64,000 nt of DNA. Origin: Spinellus fusiger (Eukaryota > Mucoromycota > Mucoromycetes > Mucorales > Phycomycetaceae). The stretch spans positions 1,178,001 through 1,242,000 of the forward strand of contig JALLLS010000001.1 in the NCBI GenBank assembly GCA_025094145.1. The letters run 5' to 3'. A program made the position numbers and the translations under genes. Shown here in pieces: positions 22,544 through 32,367 of this stretch. Under the pieces are notes generated by a model, which was given only the letters and a program-made list of their open reading frames with translations, did no database searches and had not been told where the DNA came from. Position 1 is the stretch's first letter; each line of letters starts with the position of its first letter.

Positions 22544-23579
22544 ATGGCAAACTCAAAATATGAATACGTACGACACTTTGAGACCGTCGATAAGCTCATA
22601 CCCAACACATGGCTTGTAGTTAGAATTGATGGTCGAGGATTCCACAGGTAAAGTGTTGCGTCTCTGCAGTATAGAGTGAACAGACTGTCCATAGGTTCTC
22701 TCAGACGCACAACTTTGAGAAGCCCAACGACAGACGTGCTATTGATTTAATGAACCACTCTGCTATACAAGTGATGAAGGATATGAAGGATATCCTCCTT
22801 GCCTATGGTCAAAGTGATGAATTTAGGTAGTGTATAAATGAGAGAATAAATAGGAGTGTTTATTCACTCTTTTCTCTTGTTAGTTTTGTACTGTCAAAAT
22901 CCTGTCACTTGTATTCAAGACGTTCTAGCAAAATAGCTTCTACAGTAGCAAGTCTTTTTGCTGCTAATTATGTAATGCACTGGAAACAGTTCTTTGGCGA
23001 AGATCCACTTCAATATGCACCATGCTTTGATTCACGTGTTGTATGTTATCCTAGCGATCAGAATTTGCGTGATTATTTAAGCTGGAGACAGGCTGACTGT
23101 AAGTAACAGTGCCACTGACAAAAGTACTAACAGCATAAATGAATAAATAAATAATTAAATAGGCCATATTAATAACTTATACAACACCACCTTCTGGGCT
23201 ATTGTTCATGGCGGAAAGACAGAAACTGAGTCGGAAGAGATATTACGTGTAGGTCAACGAACAAAGAGTCTGTAGTTAAATGCATACGTTTCAGGGCACA
23301 TTCTCCAAGGACAAGCATGAGATTCTTTTCTCACAGTACAATATAAACTATAACACCATTGAGAATATTTACAAGAAAGGCTCGACGATTCTTCGTAAAA
23401 AGGTATACATTGGTTGTGTTTGGAGTGGAAACTCACTCTTGAATTAGACTCAAGTCACTTCCATCTCACCCAACACACATCAGCCAGTAGAACGCACAAA
23501 ACTAGTTCCTTGTGTGCTTAATGATGATATTATTGGTCAGACATTTTGGGATACGTATCCCCATTTACTTAAAGATTAG
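22544..23579 (+). CDS. THG1: tRNA(His) guanylyltransferase
   Basis: Six exons (22544..22647, 22695..22826, 22884..23098, 23163..23248, 23295..23402, 23448..23579) give 258 residues, the usual Thg1 length. It starts [13 protein letters not shown] and keeps the catalytic [11 protein letters not shown] motif whose aspartate binds metal, then [14 protein letters not shown], and the second metal aspartate in [18 protein letters not shown], the FDSRV stretch, and a WRQADCHINNLYN motif follow; HINNLYNT is a family signature. Thg1 adds the -1 guanosine to tRNA-His in the 3'-5' direction and is essential in yeast. All phases agree. Introns are 47-80 nt; the third intron ends in an unusual purine-rich ...aattaaatag. 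Confidence 0.95.
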
Positions 23580-23727
23580 TAATAAAGATGTCTGATATGA
23601 TAGTGATATATATATAATGTGATACGATACAATATACTATAATATACTATACTACAATATGGTGCTATAAACTACAGTACATACAATAGACTATAATTGT
23701 GTCTGTTTTGAATGAAGAATAGACTGC

Positions 23728-24292
23728 TCATAGGGATGCATCTTCAAATATTTGAGTAAAAGAAGAGGTGGTGGCACGCATGAATCGAAGCAGTTGATCT
23801 CTTATTCTTTCTGTAAATAAAAATATATCCAAGATATAAGTGGTTGTAGGCGCACTACACTTGCCTTGTTGCTCCTCCATAGAAGCAATTGCATCAAAGG
23901 CATCATTACAAGTGGAAAGTATAATAGCATCTTGTTCATTGACATTGGTTAGAATAACACTCGTTAAGTGATCTACTGCTTGAACAATAGAGTCCATAGA
24001 ACCTAATATATGCACGTTAGTAGTATTGGTAATAGAAATAGCCTCTACCAGTACATGTGGTATTTGTTATTTGGCATTTACAACTTACTTTCAATAGCAT
24101 GATTACGATGCTCAATCAATGCTTCTAGTTGGCTTTGTAAAGCAACGTGGTTCAATCTTTCTCTACTCTCCAACAGACCGGGTCTTTCTGGTGAGACTTG
24201 TTCTCTCTCTATAGAGAATAGTTAGTCATAGAACTTGGTGTTTATATATATATATATATATATCATTCAAAATACTTACGACAGTCATTCAT
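23728..24292 (-). CDS. small coiled-coil protein, unidentified
   Basis: Exons 24280..24292, 24089..24208, 23865..24044 and 23728..23810 give 131 residues. The protein has a charged N-terminus and a predicted helical stretch from about residue 25 to the end with heptad-like spacing (LNHVALQSQLEALIEH and later EEQQERIRDQLLRFMR). No domain recognised; size and helix content resemble small subunits of BLOC/BORC-type or tethering complexes, but I have no specific match. The third intron starts GC (GCAAGT) at 23864; because it is a multiple of three, reading through it also keeps the frame open, so the GC-AG intron is inferred from consensus and from the restored coiled coil. Lies tail-to-tail with THG1, 148 bp apart. 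Confidence 0.6.
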
Positions 24293-24372
24293 GAAGAAAA
24301 TAAAATAAAGAGAAACAAGTACAATTTATTTTATAGAAGATAGGCTTTTTGTTTTGTTTTTTGTTTTGTTGT

Positions 24373-25548
24373 TTAAAAAAAACTCTTGCTCCCAGAAGGA
24401 CTAAATTGATGACTACTGTCATTTGATTCTATTGCTTTGAGTGTTTCCCGTGCTATCATTACATCACTCGTAGGATGAGACATGTGAGGTGCATTAGAAG
24501 AAAGTGCAGTAGATATGAATTTAGGAAATGATCTTTCATCAATGCTCAGTTGGGATGTGGAAGAGAGAATACGTTGGCTGTCAGACAGTGCAATGGTCTG
24601 ATCTGATCCATGAGAAGTCTATAGTATTCATGAGCATTTTATCTTATAGACATAGGACTAGCTTACCGAAGAAATATAGGTCTTGAGTGCAATCTTAGCG
24701 CGTGGATAAGGGGGGTCGGCACTCAATTGCATTCCACTGAGTGCTGAAAAACTAGAAGGACCTACTTCTGGTGATTCTGGATAGTCTCTTGAGGGGAATC
24801 GCCAGAGAGGAACACTTTTCTTCTGCTTTTGTTCCCATAAATCCACTTCATCCACACCGCGTCTTCTTTGTGGATCATTAAGAATATCAGAGCGCGGTAC
24901 GAGTGTCAGTGGTGAATCATCAATAGGAACAAAGGTAGACACAAATTGAATGGTGGGGCTGGAAGATCGATTGACTTCTGTAGGTGGAGCCATGGGACGA
25001 TGCAGGAAGCGTGAAAGCCATCGGTGGTCTACCATACTAGCCTTATAGGCCTCTTTATTGGCTATCAAATCACGAGCAGAGTTTTGGAATGCGAGTGTTT
25101 CATGGCTGCTGGAAGATCGAGAGAGCCATGGAAAAGTCCGGGGAAGTTGGTCCTGCTGTCTAAATATGTGTTTTTCGTGGAAAGATAGAGTGGGAATAGA
25201 TAGGTTGAGAGATGTATTAGGAGATTTACAGAGATATCTACAGAGATGTACAGATCCATAAACAAGAAGACTTAGAATAGCCAACATTCCAAAAATAGCA
25301 AAAGTCAATAGTACAGGCCATAAGTATTTGGCTTGGCTCAAGTGTTGGAGAGGATAGGGCGGGATAGAGTGGGATGTCATTGTGTTGGTTTCAATGGCTT
25401 TGTAGACAGAGCTGTAGGTAGGGCGAAGAAGAGTTACTGTTGTTTCACGGGTCAATGTGAGGGTTTCTGGTGTTAGAGTAGTAGGAAGTTCGGGGAATAA
25501 GGAAGGCGTGAAAACAGTTGAATGAAGGTAAGTTTCTACAATAGCCAT
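24373..25548 (-). CDS. single-pass membrane protein, unidentified
   Basis: Two exons, 24667..25548 and 24373..24618, give 375 residues. Residues 1-65 are Thr/Pro/Leu-rich and could be a glycosylated extracellular or lumenal region. One strong transmembrane segment lies at about 77-100 (LWPVLLTFAIFGMLAILSLL), followed by a long Ser/Pro/Arg-rich tail. No cleavable signal peptide is obvious, and no family is recognised. This layout (Thr-rich outside, one helix, disordered inside) is common among fungal wall-stress sensors and mating or septum proteins, which is only a suggestion. The start at 25548 is the first ATG of the frame. Confidence 0.65.
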
Positions 25549-25854
25549 AAGTCAAAAAATGTAAAATGAATGTAAGGGGATAGAAGAAGATGGAAGAGGG
25601 AAGATGGAAAGAAGAGAAGGATAAAGAGAAGAGGAAGTCAGTCAAGACTTGTCTTTGTTAGCGTTATAATTATGCCTGAAGATAAAGAAACATTTATTTG
25701 AATATTGCCATGGGAGCAATAATGAGATGCAGATGGGAATTTACAGTTATTAAGAATGACGGAATGCTCTGCTTAGCTGTACAAGCAATCCAGCAGTTTA
25801 AAGTAGAAAGAGTGCAAAAATATGTCTCTGGGTTTTGTGGAGGATTGATATTTT

Positions 25855-28351
25855 CTATCTACAACTGCTACAACTGCTACTGCTACTACCGCTACTACCA
25901 TTATTGTTATTCTCTGGCATGTGTCCGGCATGATCATTTTTCATGACTTGATGACCCGGCGAAGCTTCGGTGGAGAGGGCAGAACGAGACAGTTGAATAA
26001 GCTGCGGTAAATCACCCTTTTCCTGAAGATGTTGATTATCGTGCATATCCTCCACTCTCACTAAGTTCTCAGTTAATCTGAGTTCATTCATATTGCCAGC
26101 ACCAAGATCTTTTTGCTCAAAGTGCATGATAGGCTGCTCTATTAAGTCTTGTAATTGATTGGAGGTTGGTGCACTATTGACTGACATTAGGCGTTTGAGC
26201 TGATCAAATTTATTCTTCTTATCTGACAGTTGAACTTTGGTTTTATCGCGAGTAATTTCTGGATTCTCGCTGGCTTCACTATCAGAGCGAGAGCGACTAA
26301 TCTCTTCATCAAAAGGCAAATATCCATAGGCACGTTCACCCATTTCTGCCCAATCAGTTCCCACCAACTCATCAGAATCATTTAGTCTTAGTCGAAGGAA
26401 AGGAATGAGGTTGATAACAATAAGAATAATATATCTATTTAAGGTGGATCCGACCATGTTAATTAAGAACATGCACGATTGTCAGCATGGATGGAGAAGG
26501 CACTTACGTGACAGCAAAAGACCATGCCGAGACTGCACCGATAGCTGCCAATTGAATAGGCACTTGGATCCAGTTACCATCAAGCCATCCTCCCATGGGT
26601 ATAGTGTTCCAATCTGTGCCTTCTGGATAACCAAGAGCAATGACAGATTTCTGAGCAAAGACACCTGTCAAAACAAGGCCCACTAGACCACCAATGTAGT
26701 GCACTGTTCTCAAATCAGTTTAGTCTCTTTTCCAATATGAATTCTTTTCATCCTTAACTACCTGCAAAAACATCCAATGCATCATCAAAACGGTAGTTGT
26801 GTTTGTATTGTACAGCTAAATTACAAACTAGTGAGCCCAAAACACCAAAGGCAAATGAACTGCTTGGTGTGACATATCCAGAGCCTGGGGTGATTGTGGC
26901 AAGGCCTGCCACTGCTCCTGTACAGAGTCCGATGATACTCCACTTGCGAGTGTGTCTGTAGTCCATCAGGACCCACACAATAGCACCACTGCAACCAGAC
27001 ATGTGAGTGGCGATCAATGAATTCACACTGCGAGCATTAGCAGACAATGCACTTCCGGCGTTGAAAGCAAACCAGCCTGTAGAGTATATACGTCAAAGAT
27101 GGCTAGGAAAAGCTCCTTACCAAACCACATGAGAGACAGGCCAAGAAATACAAAAGAAACATTGTGGGGTGCATTTACATTTTGGTTGTAGTCTCTTCTT
27201 TTCCCAAGCACAACAGCATAAGCAACTAAGAATAGTGTTAATCAGGGTCTGTTAATAAGATCCTAGGACTTAAATACTGGGCATAGGCTTACCTGCAGCC
27301 AAGCCACTTGAGATGTGCACAGGTGTTCCACTAGAAATGAAATAGGTTGCGATAGAACAGTTATGTTCAACTTACCCTGCATAATCCATGACACCTAATA
27401 AAGTAAGCCAACCATTGGGACCCCAGACCCAACAAGTAATTATGTCTAGAAATAATAAATAAGAATCTAGCCCGAGTCATCTGCTGATGCTTACCATAAA
27501 CCAATGTAGTCCATACAAATACAAACAGAATGGCAGGACCAAGCTTTATTTATTCAATTTCGTCAACAGGAATACCAAAATGGATGATTCAACCTACCGA
27601 CATGCGCTCTGCTGCTGATCCAAATGCAAGCGCTGAGAGAAGTTAAAAAAAAAGAGGAAGAAAAAGGAAGAAAAAGGAAGAAAAAGGAAAAAGTGAAAAT
27701 ATGAATTAGTCTCCAGCAGATCATATCCAAATGACATGGCCAACCAGACCAAAATGCCCATACCTGGAGTTATGCATGCAAACATTGCTTGAAAAATCAT
27801 AAAGACAGATGCAGGAATAGTATGAGTCTCGAATTGAGGCTTTTGACCAACATCTCGCAATAGGAAGTGGGCTAACAATCATACAAACGACATGAACCAT
27901 GGGCATTGAATAAATAATGAATGTACCTGAATCACCAATAAATCTCCCTCCTGTCGGTGAAAAGGTGAGAGAATAGCCTATCAAATACCACTACACCATA
28001 AGAATCTTAGGCACTCATTTTGCTACTTACCTGGAAGGAAACCACAGCAACCGATAAAACTGTTAGGTACATCAAGGACAAAGCATTTTTAGCTCGTGCT
28101 AAACCAGCATAGAAAAATCCTAATGCAGGCGACTAAAGAATGCCAATGAGAAAATTAACAATTTGTATTTTTTATTTATATTAGTATATGAATACGAATA
28201 AGCGTAAATATGATAAACAAAACTCTATCTTTTTTATTTTTATTTATTTTTATTTTATGTCTATTATTACCATAAGAAAAACAAAGGCCACGCAAACCAT
28301 AACCCATGCCGTGTCTCCAGTGTTCAGAATGGAAGGAAGTGGATCTGCCAT
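25855..28351 (-). CDS. ammonium transporter (Amt/MEP) with apparent frameshift
   Basis: About eleven exons. Exon 1 (28271..28351) starts MADPLPSILNTGDTAWVMV, the classic Amt N-terminus. Later exons contain the WVWGPNGWL motif, the pore Asp-Tyr-Ala-Gly-Gly-Thr-x-Val-His, the first twin histidine in NAPHNVSFVFLG, LMWFGWFAFNAGSA, and the second twin histidine in VHYIGGLVG. A long Ser/Glu-rich cytosolic tail of about 190 residues follows the last helix, as in fungal Meps where it is regulatory. Exon 2 (28031..28133) reads correctly as SPALGFFYAGLARAKNA, then must shift by one base at the tttt run near 28080 to continue LSLMYLTVLSVAVVSFQ; see findings. If that is a sequencing error the gene is intact; otherwise it is a fresh pseudogene. 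Function: electrogenic NH4+ uptake at the plasma membrane. Confidence 0.85.
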
Positions 28352-31300
28352 GTACAAGAAAAAGATTGAAAGAAAGAGAAGGGGAGAAGAGCAACTTTAG
28401 ATGGAAAATCATTGAATTTATAAGGAGGGTGTGTTTGGAGGCTAACAAATGTTTGTGATAGCCCAAAAGGAAATAGAATAGATAGCACAAGAAATGAGTG
28501 ATAGCAGAACTCCATGAAGATAGGCAACTCACGGAGAACTATAAACATAAGTTCCTGATTGGTTTTATGAGCGTTAGCTGATACAATTCTATATTTTTAA
28601 GTGTCAGATTATGCATAAATCAGTGTTTGTTCAAGCATAGAGAACAGTCTCTTCAGAGAAAGAAAGATAGTCAAAGACCTAAAACAATAATATTCATCCA
28701 TCAATATTTCTACAAATACATCAATAGCCATAAATATCAATCTCCTTTTAATTTGTTCAATAGAGGAGTATTATGAATAGGACTTTAACGATGAAGGATG
28801 TAGAATGGCCACTGCTAGCGAATAGTATTGCATAGAAATGCATCGAGTGAATACAAGTGAAACGTCATACACTACAAATGCCTCGATTAAGCCCCTATCA
28901 ACCTGATAGAGCTTCTTGAACTTCCATCTTTTTCTATATTATTATCCATAAGTATATCAAAAAATGTTTGTTATCTATAAACGATGAGATCAGAAAATAG
29001 TGGCAGGTATCTATTGTAGCTGTTTAGAATAAGAAAAGGGCACACGATCTTATTGACATATAGACCTATTGACACAGACACACATAACTACATAGATACA
29101 TGAGTAAATATATAGATATATAAAATACAGAAAGCACTGCATGCTTTTCCTATAAACTATTTCCATCTTGGCCAAATACACATGGATTATAGAACACTAT
29201 TACTGCTAAACCATGATATTTTCTACCATTGCATAGTTTGGTGGAACATTGTGATGAATAAGATTATTGAATGAGATCCCCGGAATTCATCCTAAGAAAG
29301 ACAGTTCCACAAGCACACTTATGTCAGCTTTGAGCTTAAGATCTGTAAATGTTTAAATGTCCACATTTTATAGATTAACATATTAATAATGTCCAGAATA
29401 AAATAAAACAATGACTGATAGTTTATCTAATTTATTTATTGTCTTTAACCAAGGACATCCAATCATGCTATTCATGAACCTATTTTATAAAAGTATAGAT
29501 TAATATATCTATCCCGAAGAGCATAAAGTAAATAAAAAAACAATGATTATACTTGGAATTCTCTTTGAGTTCTTGGAATAAATGTTGATTTCACATTCAT
29601 ATTCTCTCATCACGGAAGTACAATGTTACAGCTAACTTTCTTTCTTAATAGCTTTTAGCTCAAGAATAAGATATTTTATTTGGTTAGTATACGATGCTGG
29701 TACTTTTTCTTTTTTCTTTCTCTCTTTTACTCTTCCAAAATAGAAAAAAAAAGAAAAGAGACAGGATGAGTCTTATTTTTGCTACTTTGTATCATGTCAT
29801 GTACACTGATCAGTAAACTATATTTTAAATCAATAGTCTATTGATTTATATTTCAAGGCAAACATTATAGATAGAATAAGTTTACATTGATTGGTAGTTT
29901 GAAAATTAAAATGAATTACTTTATAAACCTACCAAGGTTCAATAGATTCAATTGAAATCACTCCATTTGAGTTTCTATATGTATCGACAAGACGATACTT
30001 TTTTTTAAATAAAGAAATCAAAATAAAATAGAACATTATAGAATAAACACCATTGAATTTATAATTGCATTTGCATAACTCAGGGTCGTACATCTCGTAA
30101 ATTATTTTGAGTGAATCAATCCTGATGATTACAGCAGAACTATTTTCTGAACCAATAATAGAGTATATAAAATGAATGTCAATCCTATAAACAATGATGA
30201 ACAGGGTACTATTGTAAATAAGCTTGTTTTAGCGTTTATCACTCTAGAACTAAGAAATCAATTTACGTCATATTACCCTGTTCATCTCATTATAGACACA
30301 TGTTCTGTACACTCTATTACCTCCACAGTAATATAAACTATAGACGCAATAATAAAAGCCGTGGTTTATCAGGCAAAATGAACACAGGCAGAAAGAGAAG
30401 ATCACCAGATAAAGCCTAGGTCCAGCAGCCTAGATGTGAGCTATTCTACTACTTTTCAAGAAAGCAAAAAAGATCGATGGTGAAGCTCTTCCATTTCTTT
30501 ATTGTCTCATTTAAATATTAATGGGTATATCACAAATAGGCCGCTGGATCGATGGTTTCTATCTGCCCTATGTATTTATACCCATTACACAAACATTCAT
30601 ATTCTAGTGCCATAGATGAGCCTTTTAGTTTAAAACACCAGCCAGTTTATACTATAGGATGAGTAAAGAGTGTCATTGACCTATCTTATAGTTAACATTG
30701 ATAGATATCACAATAGTGTCCATAGCATGGAGATCTGATGCTACTGAAAATACTAATGTACACTGAATGCCTATAATGAAATGAAATTCAAAATCTTAAT
30801 AAATTTAAGAATAAAACAAATGATCTAAACCAGTACTGATCGTTGTCTATCATTGGATGACACGGATATAAAGATAAACTACACGGGCTGTATCTATTGT
30901 AGGTATCTCAAAACTATACTATCAGAACATAGGTTGTATTCAGAGATGATAAAGTATAATGACTAAACATGAACAAAAGAATTCAAAATCACTTTGAAGT
31001 AATATAATGTGGTTGCTTTCAAACCAGTGTTATTAGTATCATTATAAAACTAGTAACCAAGGTGTCTATTTTATTTCTGCCCAATAAATTAAAAAAAAAG
31101 AAAAAAGCACAGATTGTAACAATGTTATAAAGGTGATTATTATTTGATAATCACAATGTATGGGGAATTGAATTAAGTTTTTAAACATGTCTATTCAACA
31201 CATGGACACTACTACTCTACTCTTCAACCCAATGATCTATGTGTTTGTTCTATTAAAGATGGATAACATCTTTCTACATATTTGTATAAAAATATAAAAA

Positions 31301-32367
31301 ATACAATCTTCTATCCATAGTACATTTCTTTTACAAATAATTCTCAAACTAGCAGTATTATTCTATAGGATTGTTTCAATGAAGAGAGATTTAAATTTTC
31401 ACAAATAGTTTGTATCAATATAATTTAAAGATTTTTATTATTATTAAAAAGGGTCGTTGCATTTGCTTAATAAAGCCTTAATGCCCTCCTTATACACTAT
31501 GACACGGACAAGAAAGCTCTACAGAACAAAAGAAGAAAAAAGGAAAACCATTTTGTGTCAATATAGACATTTGAGAATATAGTATTGCCTCAAAAAGCAT
31601 ATGCTATTAACATTTACCGATGTGCCGCTATGAGCCCATGCACCGAGGAACGACTCCAAGAAGATAATACCATACATTTGTATAGCTATAGAAAGGGTCT
31701 CTCGGAAGAATCAAATTCTAGTCTCTCTATAAGAAGGGAGCATCTCTAATGTTGCATCAGACACAAGGTGTGTATTTTATCCATGTTTAATAGGCATACC
31801 AAACCAAAGAGGGTCGTTTATATTTATATTTATAATAGACAGTTTCATCGATCGTTAACATTTATGTTTCTATAAAAGTATATCTTGAATAAAGTCATTT
31901 TTGGAAGTCTTTCTGTTGATATGCATGATATTTATTAGTGCTCAACTGGTTTGCCTTTTAATAGCTAATGTGAATTATCAATGCTAAATAATAACTAATA
32001 CTGTATACCAACTTTTTATAGTAGCATGTATTTGTTCTGTTTTATAAATCTATCTCATAATACTAGTTACTACTATTGCATATTTTAAAGTTAAATAGCT
32101 CAGGAAAATAGAACAGTCATGACTTTATAAACATTAGTATCTGTCACAAGGTATGGTAAAAGATACATGTAGTATGAATAAACAAATACTATGCAACGGG
32201 ATAAAGAAGATATATATATCCATTCACTGGTAAACTTGGGTTTGATAAGTGTAAAACATCAACCAAATGAACACTTTAATGAGAAATAACAAAAAAAAAA
32301 CAATAATACATGTTGAATAGCAAGAGAAAATACTTTAAAAATAGAACAACAACAACGAGAAGCGTCG
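28352..32367. other. gene desert, about 4 kb
   Basis: No open frame longer than about 60 codons and no splice-linked coding pattern on either strand. Very AT-rich with scattered poly-A/T. One clear structure: a perfect 13-bp inverted repeat at 30196..30208 and 30274..30286. Its 5' end should contain the ammonium transporter promoter; the 3' end the polyadenylation region of the GH3-acetyltransferase gene. I see no intact transposon, though old remnants are likely. Confidence 0.6.
30196..30286. repeat. 91-bp element with perfect 13-bp terminal inverted repeats
   Basis: gatgaacagggta at 30196..30208 is the exact reverse complement of taccctgttcatc at 30274..30286, with a 65-nt AT-rich centre. 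Could be a tiny MITE or a hairpin-forming site; no clear target-site duplication seen. Confidence 0.65.

Noticed and set aside
28352..32367. Centromere or pericentromere
   Set aside because: An ORF-free region near LINE-like sequence could suggest it, as mucoralean centromeres can be flanked by LINEs, but the LINE-like ORF is 30 kb away and nothing else supports it.
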